Source of the DNA: Caballeronia glathei
GTDB taxonomy: Bacteria > Pseudomonadota > Gammaproteobacteria > Burkholderiales > Burkholderiaceae
Assembly: GCF_000698595.1 (NCBI RefSeq)
Contig: NZ_JFHC01000061.1
Span: 1-51,298, forward strand
Reading direction: 5' to 3'
DNA length: 51,298 nucleotides
The notes below the pieces were generated by a model. It was not told the origin of the DNA. It saw only the letters and a program-made list of their open reading frames with translations, and did no database searches. Below are positions 25,262 to 33,081 of the stretch, piece by piece. Position 1 is the stretch's first letter, and each line of letters starts with the position of its first letter. The position numbers were made by a program, and so were the translations under genes.

Positions 25262-26080
25262 ATGCGCTCATGGCGTCTCGACACTCCCAGACTGACCGGG
25301 CACCTGGATCTCTCCCGGGCGACGAGCCTCGTGTCCGCCATCGGCGGCAGCGATTCGAACGCGTTCGCCGCCGAGGTCCTGAAGATGCTGGGCGACGTCG
25401 GCGCGATTTCGCAATGCACGGTGTTCGCCTACGAGTTCGGCAACCGGCCGCGCACGATGTCGGTCGCGGATCACCGCGGCGGGCGCTTCCTGCGCGATGT
25501 CGCGGACACCTATGCCAAGCTCTTCTACGCACTCGACGGCAATCAGAAGATCGTATCCTCGGCCGGGACCCGCAGGCACGCCCCGGACGTCCTCCTGCAT
25601 CAGCAGACGAGCGATGACATCGCTCACCGGGGCTATCGCGCCGCCTGCTACCACCAGCCGAACGTGTCGGACCGGCTCTCGCTCCTCTTGCAGCCGACGG
25701 CGGATATCTGGCTGTCCGTGAACCTCTACCGCGACCGCAGCGGCGGCGTGTTTCAGGCGCGCGAGATCGCGCTGATCGAATCGTTCGCGCCGCTGATCGC
25801 TGCTGCCGCAAAGCATCACTATGCGTTGCTCGGACAGGTCCAGATGGGCATTCCGCAGCTCATGCTGGCCCGCGTCCGCGGCCTGTGCCCCGACTTGTCG
25901 AAGCGGGAACTCGACGTGCTGCGCGGTGTGCTCGAAGGGCTGACGGCGCAGGATATCGGCGAGGTGATGGGCGTGAAGGCGTCGAGCGTGGTCACGTATC
26001 AGAAGCGGGCCTTCCGCCGCCTCGGCATTTCGAGCCAGCGTCAGTTGTTCGCGCTTTGTATTGCGCCGGGGAAGGTGTAG
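25262..26080 (+). CDS. LuxR-type transcriptional regulator
   Basis: A 272-residue regulator with a C-terminal GerE/LuxR HTH (SKRELDVLRGVLEGLTAQDIGEVMGVKASSVVTYQKRAFRRLG region at about residues 210-255). The first ~190 residues show no receiver domain or Walker motif and give no clear match to an autoinducer pocket; an unknown ligand-binding domain is likely. The ATG at 25262 lies 35 nt after the mutase stop and lacks a strong ribosome site, so coupling or a different start is possible. It may be transcribed with the Nit1C run and could control it or the MFS-monooxygenase genes that follow. Confidence 0.88.
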   Translation: MRSWRLDTPRLTGHLDLSRATSLVSAIGGSDSNAFAAEVLKMLGDVGAISQCTVFAYEFGNRPRTMSVADHRGGRFLRDVADTYAKLFYALDGNQKIVSSAGTRRHAPDVLLHQQTSDDIAHRGYRAACYHQPNVSDRLSLLLQPTADIWLSVNLYRDRSGGVFQAREIALIESFAPLIAAAAKHHYALLGQVQMGIPQLMLARVRGLCPDLSKRELDVLRGVLEGLTAQDIGEVMGVKASSVVTYQKRAFRRLGISSQRQLFALCIAPGKV

Positions 26081-26151
26081 GCGCCTCCTCGATAAATCAG
26101 ATCATTGGGCGCGCGCCCGCGCGCCCCTTCTGCCGTGACATCCCGCCGCAG

Positions 26152-26174
26152 CTTGTACCCATTTTGGGGACAAG
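26152..26174. promoter_or_regulatory. Candidate operator upstream of MFS-monooxygenase genes
   Basis: CTTGTACCC (26152-26160) and GGGGACAAG (26166-26174) form a near-perfect inverted repeat (8 of 9) with a 5-nt centre, in the 210-bp gap between the LuxR-type gene and the MFS gene. The size fits a LuxR-type dimer site. Confidence 0.45.
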
Positions 26175-26290
26175 CGCACGCGGTGCGCGCTCCATACTCC
26201 GGTCATCGCCATACGTCGGTTCATCGACGGAAAAGAAGCGATCGCATTGAGCCTCAGACGCTCGAGTCAGATCCAACCGGAGACAACTGC

Positions 26291-27676
26291 ATGGAAACGA
26301 CCCCATCGGCCGCAACCCCATCGGCCGATCACAGCGTGCCCGCTGCCCGTGCGCCGCGCGGCGACGCACCGGAACGGCAGGTCATCGCGAAGGTTTCGCG
26401 GCATCTGCTGTGGTTCCTGTTCATCCTCTTCTTCTTCTCGTTCCTCGACCGGATCAACATCGGTTTCGCGGGACTGACGATGATGAAGGACCTCGGGCTG
26501 AGCGGCGTGCAGTTCGGCCTTGCCACCACGCTCTTCTACATCGCCTATATCGCCTTCGGCATTCCGAGCAACATCGTTCTCGCGCGCATCGGGGCACGGA
26601 AATGGATCGGGACGATCATGATCGCGTGGGGCCTCGCCTCCACGGCGACCATGTTTGCGACGAGCCCCGGCACGCTCTACGTGCTGCGCATTCTGGTGGG
26701 CATCACCGAAGCGGGCTTTCTGCCCGGCATCCTGCTCTATATGACGTACTGGTTTCCGGGCGCCTATCGCGCGCGAGCCAACGCGCTGTTCATGATCGCC
26801 ATGCCGGTGACGGCGGCGGTCGGCTCCGCGCTGTCGGGCTTCATCCTGGCCCTCGACGGCACGCTCGGCCTGAAGGGCTGGCAATGGCTGTTTCTGCTGG
26901 AAGGCATGCCATCAGCGATACTCGGACTCGTGGTCTACGCCTATCTGCACGACGCGCCGGGCGATGCGCCCTGGCTCGACGCCGACGAAAAGCGCACGCT
27001 CGCCCGGACGCTCGCGGCGGAGCATGGCGGCGATGCCGTGCCGCACGCGGTGACGGAAAAGAAGAGCCTCGTCGCCGAACTCATGTCGCCGACGGTCCTG
27101 AAGTTCGCGCTCGCCTATTTCTGCCTGGTCAATACGCTCGCGATGGTGGCGGTCTGGACGCCGCTGATCGTGAAGAGCTTCAGCGCCGACGCGAGCAACC
27201 GCACGATCGGCCTTCTCGCGGCGATTCCGCAGATCTGCACCATCATTGCGATGATCTGGTGGGGCAGGCGCTCCGACCGCAAGCAGGAGCGCAGATGGCA
27301 CCTGATGCTGCCGATGCTGTTTTCCGCCGCCGGCTGGCTCTGCACCGCATACTCGGTCAATCCGGTCGCGCAGATGCTGGGGATTTGCCTCGCGTCGGCG
27401 GGTTCCTATACGGCCATGTCGATCTTCTGGACCACGCCCGATCATGCGTTGAGCTTTCGCGCCCGCGCGGTCGGTATCGCGGTGATCAACGCCACCGGCA
27501 ATATCGGTTCGGCGCTGAACCCGCTGGCGGTGGGCTGGCTGAAGGATCTTACGCACAGCTTCTCTGCCGGTCTGATCTATGCGGCGGTGCTGCTCGTGAT
27601 CGGCGCAGTGGTCGTGGCGGTCCTGCCGATCCAGTCCGCGCCGCGACCTTCCAATGGAGCAAGCAATGAACGCTGA
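26291..27676 (+). CDS. MFS transporter, anion:cation symporter (ACS) family
   Basis: A 461-residue 12-helix permease. FLDRINIGFAGLTMMKDLG at the end of helix 1 and GIPSNIVLARIGARKWIG between helices 2 and 3 are ACS-family hallmarks (tartrate, phthalate, hexuronate and aromatic-acid carriers). The N-terminal ~40 residues are hydrophilic and cytoplasmic. Start: ATG at 26291 with GGAGA upstream. The stop overlaps the start of the following monooxygenase gene, so it probably imports that enzyme's substrate, likely an aromatic or hydroxylated acid. Confidence 0.93.
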   Translation: METTPSAATPSADHSVPAARAPRGDAPERQVIAKVSRHLLWFLFILFFFSFLDRINIGFAGLTMMKDLGLSGVQFGLATTLFYIAYIAFGIPSNIVLARIGARKWIGTIMIAWGLASTATMFATSPGTLYVLRILVGITEAGFLPGILLYMTYWFPGAYRARANALFMIAMPVTAAVGSALSGFILALDGTLGLKGWQWLFLLEGMPSAILGLVVYAYLHDAPGDAPWLDADEKRTLARTLAAEHGGDAVPHAVTEKKSLVAELMSPTVLKFALAYFCLVNTLAMVAVWTPLIVKSFSADASNRTIGLLAAIPQICTIIAMIWWGRRSDRKQERRWHLMLPMLFSAAGWLCTAYSVNPVAQMLGICLASAGSYTAMSIFWTTPDHALSFRARAVGIAVINATGNIGSALNPLAVGWLKDLTHSFSAGLIYAAVLLVIGAVVVAVLPIQSAPRPSNGASNER

Positions 27677-29381
27677 ATTCAAGCCCTATCCCTTCACGGC
27701 GACGAAATACGCCGCCTGCATCCCCGCGCTGAATGACGGCGTCGAGACGAAGCGGCACGCGGTGACGATCGTGGGCGGCGGCCCCGTGGGTCTGTGCGTC
27801 GCGCTGGGGCTCGCCAATCACGGTGTGGCGTCGGTGCTGATCGAAGCGGACGACTCCGTTTGCTACGGCAGCCGCGCGATCTGCATCTCGCGGCGCAGCC
27901 TCGAAATCATCGAGCGTCTCGGTGCGCTGGACGGCTTCCTCGAAACGGGTCTGCCGTGGGAGGGCGGCCGCAGCTTCTACCGCGACACCGAAGTCCTGCA
28001 CTTCAGGATGCCGCAGGACGAGAACCAGAAGCTGCCGCCGATGGTGAACCTCGCGCAATATCACATCGAGCAGTTCCTGCTGGATGCCGCAGAGAAGCGA
28101 TCCGACCTGATCGACATTCGCTGGCAGACGCGCGTCGCCGCCATCGATTCGCGACCGGACGGCGCCACGCTCAGTCTCTCGACTCCCGAAGGCGACTATG
28201 CACTCCGGTCCGACTGGGTGGTCGCATGCGACGGCGGCCGCAGCACGATCCGCGAGGCGCTCGGCCTGCAGTTGAAGGGAACGAGTTACGAAGGCCGCTA
28301 CGTGATCGTCGATATCGAGCTCGAAAGCGACCGGCCGACCGAGCGTCTCGCTTACTTCGACCCCTCGTCCAATCCGGGCTCGACGGTCCTCGTTCACAAG
28401 CAGCCCGACAATGTCTGGCGCATCGATTACCAGCTGCGCGACGGCGAGGACGCCGACGAAGCCGTGAAGCCAGAGAACGTGATGCCGCGCGTGCAGAGCC
28501 TGCTCGACATGATGGGCGAGCGCGGCGCATGGTCGCCAATCTGGATCACCATCTACAAGGCGAACGCGCTGACGCTCGAGCGCTATCGGCACGACCGCGT
28601 GCTCTTTGCCGGCGACGCCGCGCATCTCGTGCCGATCTTCGGCGTGCGCGGCGCGAACTCCGGCATCGACGACGCCGACAATCTCGCGTGGAAACTGGCG
28701 CTGGCCGTGCGGGGCCTCGCATCGGACGCACTGCTCGACAGCTATTCCGACGAACGCGTGTTCGCCACGCACGAGAACCTGAGCTACGGCACGAAGAGCA
28801 CCGAGTTCATGGCGCCGCCGTCGTTCGCCTTCGACCTGATGCGCCGCGCCGTGCTGAGCCTCGCGGTGAAGCATGAAGGAGTGCGGTCGCTCATCAATCC
28901 GCGGCAGACTTCGGCCATCTGCTACACGGAGTCGCCTTTGAACGCGGCGCCAGGCGAGTCATGCGCATTCACTGCCGGTCCTGTGCCGGGCGCCGTGCTG
29001 CCGGAGTGTCCGGTGACGATCGTCGCGCGCGGCAGCGAGCGCGAAGGCCATCTCACCGATCTGATCGGACCTTGCTTCGCGCTGCTGCATTTCAGCGAAG
29101 ACGGATCGATTCCCGCTGAGTTCGCGGCGCTCGAAGCTGCGCTTGATGAGCGGAAGCTGCCGTTCAGGCTGCTCGCCTTGAGTGCGCACGCGCACACCGA
29201 TCAAACGCGGGACTTCGCACACGATCACACGGGCAGGCTCTTCGCCATGTTCGATGCAACCCCCGGCACCTTGTATGTGATTCGCCCGGACGGGCACGTG
29301 CTCGCGCGCTGGAAAGCGCCGCACGCCGCGCAGATTGCGGCAGCGATCGACAGTGCACTTCATTTGCGATCCACTCACTAA
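27666..29381 (+). CDS. FAD-dependent aromatic monooxygenase (MhpA/PheA type)
   Basis: A 571-residue group A flavin monooxygenase. The FAD-binding VGGGPVGLCVALGLA is at about residues 36-50, the DG segment reads VVACDGGRSTIREALGL, and GDAAHLVPIFGVRGANSG lies near residue 315. The C-terminal ~130 residues form the thioredoxin-like domain of the phenol hydroxylase/MhpA branch. Such enzymes hydroxylate phenolic substrates with NAD(P)H and O2. I chose ATG 27666, which has GGAG upstream; ATG 27654 would add four residues. It is coupled to the MFS gene and followed by a DUF2783 gene. Confidence 0.93.
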   Translation: MNAEFKPYPFTATKYAACIPALNDGVETKRHAVTIVGGGPVGLCVALGLANHGVASVLIEADDSVCYGSRAICISRRSLEIIERLGALDGFLETGLPWEGGRSFYRDTEVLHFRMPQDENQKLPPMVNLAQYHIEQFLLDAAEKRSDLIDIRWQTRVAAIDSRPDGATLSLSTPEGDYALRSDWVVACDGGRSTIREALGLQLKGTSYEGRYVIVDIELESDRPTERLAYFDPSSNPGSTVLVHKQPDNVWRIDYQLRDGEDADEAVKPENVMPRVQSLLDMMGERGAWSPIWITIYKANALTLERYRHDRVLFAGDAAHLVPIFGVRGANSGIDDADNLAWKLALAVRGLASDALLDSYSDERVFATHENLSYGTKSTEFMAPPSFAFDLMRRAVLSLAVKHEGVRSLINPRQTSAICYTESPLNAAPGESCAFTAGPVPGAVLPECPVTIVARGSEREGHLTDLIGPCFALLHFSEDGSIPAEFAALEAALDERKLPFRLLALSAHAHTDQTRDFAHDHTGRLFAMFDATPGTLYVIRPDGHVLARWKAPHAAQIAAAIDSALHLRSTH

Positions 29382-29392
29382 AGGAGCACGCC

Positions 29393-29572
29393 ATGACCGA
29401 CAGCGAACTCGATATTGTCTATACGCGTCTTTGCAACGCGATGACCGGCGTGGGCGAGGCAAGCGCCTCCTTGTTCCTTGCGCGCTTTGCGCTTCTTGCG
29501 ATCGACACGATCGGTGACCGGGACGTGTCGCTGCGCCTGATCGAAGAGGCGCGCGAGGGCATGACCGGCTGA
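29393..29572 (+). CDS. DUF2783 small protein
   Basis: A 59-residue acidic helical protein (MTDSELDIVYTRLCNAMTG start, ending IEEAREGMTG) with AAAGGAG before its ATG. It matches the size, helical pattern and context of DUF2783 proteins, which are often found directly after flavin monooxygenase genes in beta-proteobacteria. It has no catalytic motif and may be a partner of the 571-residue monooxygenase, 11 nt upstream. Confidence 0.8.
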   Translation: MTDSELDIVYTRLCNAMTGVGEASASLFLARFALLAIDTIGDRDVSLRLIEEAREGMTG

Positions 29573-29602
29573 CGCCGTCTTCGCATTCAACACTCATCCT
29601 CA

Positions 29603-29649
29603 GCGAGGCGCTGAGCCACCCGGCCCGCAGTCGAGTGGCGGCGCCTCGC
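29603..29649 (+). terminator. Stem-loop after DUF2783 gene
   Basis: Nine-bp outer stem and five-bp inner stem, 31 nt after the DUF2783 stop. It has no long U-tract. Confidence 0.5.
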
Positions 29650-29735
29650 CTCTCTCGCAGTTCATCTCACCGTCCCTTCGGACCGGTCCTCCCTGCCGCG
29701 CCCCTTTTCGGTGCGACGCGCGCCTTTGCATCGGT

Positions 29736-29762
29736 GGAATAAACCGACGAATCCGGTTGTTC
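29736..29762 (+). promoter_or_regulatory. GGAATAAA promoter-like element A
   Basis: GGAATAAA with TTGTTC 13 nt later, about 120 nt before the TIGR03118 lipoprotein gene. It is one of four such elements in the window; ECF sigma factors often recognise a GGAA-type -35. Confidence 0.4.
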
Positions 29763-29883
29763 TGACCTACGCATTCCCTGCGTTCCTCCCGAAGCTGCGG
29801 CATTGCCCGTCATCGCTTCGCGGCTGTTTTGCTTTCCTTTTCAACAAGAGCACGACGAACAACAACTCTCAGGAAATCTGTTC

Positions 29884-30984
29884 ATGATGATGAAGAAGAC
29901 ACGCAGGACCGTGACCGCCATCGCGCTTGCCGCCGTTACCCTGACCGGCCTCGCAGCATGCGGGGGAGGGGACGACGACTCCCCGCCGTCCACGCCGTTC
30001 AAGGCGACGACGCTGGTTTCCGATGGCAGTGTCGCCGCGCCCCATACCGATCCGAACCTGCAGAACGGCTGGGGCGTCGCGCTCAGCGCCAAGAGCACGT
30101 TCTGGGTGTCCGACAACAATGCGCACAAGGCAACGCTATACGACGGCAACGGTGTCGTGCAGCCGCTCGTCGTCACCATTCCAGACGGCACGAACGGCCC
30201 TTCCGGTCCGACCGGCATCATCTCCAATGCGACGACGGACTTCGTGATCAGCGCGAGCGGCAAGTCGAGCAGCGCGGCCTTCATCTGGGCGACGGACGCG
30301 GGCACGATCGCGGCATGGTCGCCCAACGTGCTGCCGACCGAAGCCGTCACCGCCTTCGACGACGCGGCGGGCGGGGCGGTCTACCGGGGCCTGACGGCTG
30401 CAACCGTGAACGGTCAGAACATGCTGTACGCGGCCGATTTCCATAACGCCAAGGTCGACGTCTTCAACGCGTCGTTCCAGAAGTTCCAGCTCGACGGACA
30501 GTTCAAGGACCCGACACTGCCCGCCGGCTTCGCGCCGTTTGGCATCCAGACGATCGGCAACAGCATCTTTGTCACGTACGCGAAGCAGAACGCGGCTGCG
30601 GTCGCGCAGGTCGTCGGCGCCGGCTTTGGCATTCTCGACCAGTTCGACACCAGCGGTCACTTCATCAAGCAGTTCGTCGGCGTGGGCGGCGTGCTCAATG
30701 CGCCGTGGGGTGTGGCGCAGGCGCCTGCGAACTTCGGGCCGCTCAGCAACCAGCTTCTCGTCGGCAACTTCGGCGACGGAACGATCGAAGCATTCGACCC
30801 GACGAGCGGACACGACCTCGGCAAGCTCGTGCTGAGCGACGGCAAGCCGTTCACGCAGGCGGGATTGTGGGGGATCAGCTTCGGCAACGATACCAACAAC
30901 CAGCCGAAGAACACGCTGTTCTTTGCAGCGGGGCCGAGCAAGCCGACGGGCGTGTTCGGCCGCATCGACGCGTCGGGCAACTAG
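29884..30984 (+). CDS. TIGR03118-family lipoprotein (beta-propeller-like)
   Basis: A 366-residue exported protein. MMMKKTRRTVTAIALAAVTL is a lipoprotein signal peptide and Cys26 in GLAACGGG is the lipidated residue. The rest is rich in NHL/YncE-like blades such as NGWGVALSAKSTFWVSDNN, YRGLTAATVNGQNMLYAADFHN and GLWGISFGNDTNNQPKNTLFFAAG. The function is unknown; it probably sits on the periplasmic face of a membrane. Start: ATG at 29884 after AGGAAA. Confidence 0.88.
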   Translation: MMMKKTRRTVTAIALAAVTLTGLAACGGGDDDSPPSTPFKATTLVSDGSVAAPHTDPNLQNGWGVALSAKSTFWVSDNNAHKATLYDGNGVVQPLVVTIPDGTNGPSGPTGIISNATTDFVISASGKSSSAAFIWATDAGTIAAWSPNVLPTEAVTAFDDAAGGAVYRGLTAATVNGQNMLYAADFHNAKVDVFNASFQKFQLDGQFKDPTLPAGFAPFGIQTIGNSIFVTYAKQNAAAVAQVVGAGFGILDQFDTSGHFIKQFVGVGGVLNAPWGVAQAPANFGPLSNQLLVGNFGDGTIEAFDPTSGHDLGKLVLSDGKPFTQAGLWGISFGNDTNNQPKNTLFFAAGPSKPTGVFGRIDASGN

Positions 30985-31507
30985 TTTCGCGCGCGTCATC
31001 GTCGTAGAGGCGCGTGCATCGCATGCGCCTCTTGAGCGGATGCGTACTCCGCACGCACTGACAGATCCAAGGAATAAACCCTTCGGACGATTGTTCTACG
31101 GATGGAGCCGCCCGTCGCTGCTGGTGGTGTCGAGGTATCGGAAGGATTCGGCAACCGCATTTCCAGTCGGGACGCGCACTCGCTCGCGGCTCCGTTCTAT
31201 GTGGTCGCGGCGCGCAGCTTCTTTCAGGGCATTCAGGCAGCGAAGGGCGAGTAACACGGGAGACGTCATGGCCCGGATACAGCCGTCGGGGCGAATTCCA
31301 ATTCGACCCCGATTGTATTTCCCACTCCTTTGCGACTCCTCTGCGAGCCCGTGTGCGCAAAGCCGAGAGGTGCGCAGATGATCCGTCCCGTCTCTTTCGT
31401 GTTACGAATCGTAGCAATTCGCCGATCAAAATTACAGGACGTTTATGTATGCTTCGGGCACGACAAACGACGCGAGGTCGTTACGTTTCCTCGACACGGA
31501 GAAAAGC
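30985..31507. other. Intergenic region, promoter element B, possible small ORF
   Basis: A second GGAATAAA (31071-31078) with TTGTTC (31091-31096) is followed 6 nt later by an ATG opening a 50-codon frame (31102-31254). That frame has lower GC at third positions than confident genes here and no ribosome site, so I do not call it as a gene. The 3' half is AT-richer and likely holds the promoter of the small lipoprotein at 31508. Confidence 0.4.
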
Positions 31508-31663
31508 ATGAAGCGCCTTATGTCGGTCCTGCTCGTAAGCGCGAGCGTCTTGAGCGGATGTGCGGTCTATGTGCCGGACGCGCCTGTCGTTGTCGGCAAG
31601 CCGCAGGGCGGGCCGGGCAACGGCTTCTGTCCGCCGGGCCAGGCGAAAAAGGGCAATTGCTGA
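31508..31663 (+). CDS. Small lipoprotein
   Basis: A 51-residue precursor with a lipoprotein signal (MKRLMSVLLVSASVLSGC; Cys18 lipidated). The mature ~34 residues are Pro/Gly-rich and end in FCPPGQAKKGNC with a cysteine pair that could form a disulfide. ATG at 31508 follows GGAGAAAAGC. The function is unknown. Confidence 0.8.
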   Translation: MKRLMSVLLVSASVLSGCAVYVPDAPVVVGKPQGGPGNGFCPPGQAKKGNC

Positions 31664-31785
31664 AGCACCGGACCGATGCGGCTCATGCCGCTTCGTACGC
31701 CGCACCGATCGCCCTTTCGTCACAACCGTCCCCGCTCTTTCGTCTTGTCGAGAGCAATCGTTCATCAACCCGCCCCCGTGCATCC

Positions 31786-31965
31786 ATGTTAAAAATGCTC
31801 GTCCCTCTCGCGCTGTGCGCAGGCATGGCAGGGTGCATCGTCGCGCCCCCTTACGCGTATGCTCCGGCTCCCGCATACGGCTATGCCTATGCGCCCGGCT
31901 ATGCCGTCTATCCTTCCGTCGATGTAGGCGTGCGCTACCGGAGCGGCGGCCGTCACGGCTGGTAG
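31786..31965 (+). CDS. Small Tyr/Ala/Pro-rich lipoprotein
   Basis: A 59-residue precursor: lipobox MAGC with Cys17, then a low-complexity stretch of Tyr-Ala-Pro/Gly units, ending in a basic RSGGRHGW. The ribosome site is weak. Such short low-complexity lipoproteins are common envelope components in this group; the role is unknown. Confidence 0.65.
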   Translation: MLKMLVPLALCAGMAGCIVAPPYAYAPAPAYGYAYAPGYAVYPSVDVGVRYRSGGRHGW

Positions 31966-31969
31966 CCGC

Positions 31970-32866
31970 ATGCAGCATACGAACACACGAACCGCGTCTC
32001 CCGATGTGGCGCCCGAGCGCGAGTCTGCACGGGGCGACGTGACACCCTACCTGGAAGTCACCGACAGCGAATGGGCGCTCGTCTCGGCACTTGCCGCCCA
32101 GCCGATGCGAACGGTGAACCAGCGCGGCCGTCCGCGCGCCGATCCGCGCATCGTGCTCGATGCCGTGCTCTGGCACATCACCACCGGCGAGCGCTGGTCC
32201 AGACTTCCGTCCCACTATCCGACCGCGCCAACGTGCCGTCGCCGTTTCATCGACTGGAGCCGCGACGGAACGCTGATCGAAATAGTGGGGCTGCTCGCCT
32301 CGACCGGCCGCGTGTTTTCCTACGTGCCCAAGCCCGTTGCCGCGCCATCGAATGCGCCGGACGCAGAGGGAGCGCAGCCGGCCAGTGCAGCGGGGCCCAG
32401 CGTGCGCTGGCTCAGGCCGGAGGAATGGCAGACGCGCGATGCGTCGCTTCAGGAGAGCGAGTTGCAGCATGCCTCTTCTCGCGCACCCGTCACACACGAG
32501 ATGGCGAGAATGCACGAAGATCGCCGCCGCCGCGCGGCGGGTGTCCGGCCTTCCGCTTCGCCGTGCAAGGTGATCCCGCTCGTCGATGGCTATGAGATTC
32601 ACGCGATCGCCCGTGAAGTCGCTCACGGCATGTTCCGGGGCTGGGCGGAAGTGTTCCGCAACGGCCGGCGGGTCGAACGTTCCGGGCTGATCGGTCCGCG
32701 CTGCGTGCGCCCGGATCAGGCGCACGAGCACGCTCGCGCCTGGGCAGAGGCGTGGCTCGAATCGCAGGGCGGCGTGGCGTCGAGGTCCGGCGCGTTGCGG
32801 CAAGCCTTCGATACGATGAGCACCCGGACCAGGGTGCCGGAGTGGAAGCATCGGCGGCGTCCGTAG
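31970..32866 (+). CDS. Transposase-derived DUF4096-domain protein with C-terminal small fold
   Basis: A 298-residue protein. Residues ~25-110 match the DUF4096 N-terminal region of IS5-type transposases (TDSEWALVSALAAQP, GRPRADPRIVLDAVLWHITTGERWSRLP, then the RRRFIDWSRDGTL turn). No DDE catalytic domain follows. Instead there is a Pro/Ala-rich linker and a C-terminal ~65-residue module (LVDGYEIHAIAREV ... HEHARAWAEAWLES) that resembles two or three other small proteins in this window. No inverted repeats flank it, so it looks domesticated. The start overlaps the region just after the lipoprotein stop. Confidence 0.7.
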   Translation: MQHTNTRTASPDVAPERESARGDVTPYLEVTDSEWALVSALAAQPMRTVNQRGRPRADPRIVLDAVLWHITTGERWSRLPSHYPTAPTCRRRFIDWSRDGTLIEIVGLLASTGRVFSYVPKPVAAPSNAPDAEGAQPASAAGPSVRWLRPEEWQTRDASLQESELQHASSRAPVTHEMARMHEDRRRRAAGVRPSASPCKVIPLVDGYEIHAIAREVAHGMFRGWAEVFRNGRRVERSGLIGPRCVRPDQAHEHARAWAEAWLESQGGVASRSGALRQAFDTMSTRTRVPEWKHRRRP

Positions 32867-33081
32867 TGTTTGCACGGCGGTGCCCTGGTGGTGACGCGTG
32901 CACGGCGCAAGGCCGCCCGCGATGACGCGCGGCAGGCTGCTGCCATCGACTGCCGGCGCCCTTCGTCAGGACCCGCAGCGTCTGTGTTGCGAGCCGCGTC
33001 CATAGGCTATGATGTGCGCCGGTTCGACGCCTGAACCGCAGCCCGCTTCCTTACATTCCGAACCGAGAAGGACAACGCCCT

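Larger units (their letters stand above)
29573..29883. other. Intergenic region with stem-loop and GGAATAAA element
   Basis: No convincing gene. A strong stem-loop occupies 29603-29649 (GCGAGGCGC / GCGCCTCGC with an inner GCCAC/GTGGC stem) and probably ends the monooxygenase transcript. Further down GGAATAAA (29736-29743) and TTGT (29757-29760) form a promoter-like pair facing the lipoprotein gene at 29884. Confidence 0.55.

Noticed and set aside
31102..31254. 50-codon frame just after element B, possibly leaderless
   Set aside because: No ribosome site, lower third-position GC than confident genes and no recognisable family.
31970..32866. Complete IS5-family insertion sequence
   Set aside because: Only the DUF4096 part is present; no DDE domain, terminal inverted repeats or target duplication were seen.
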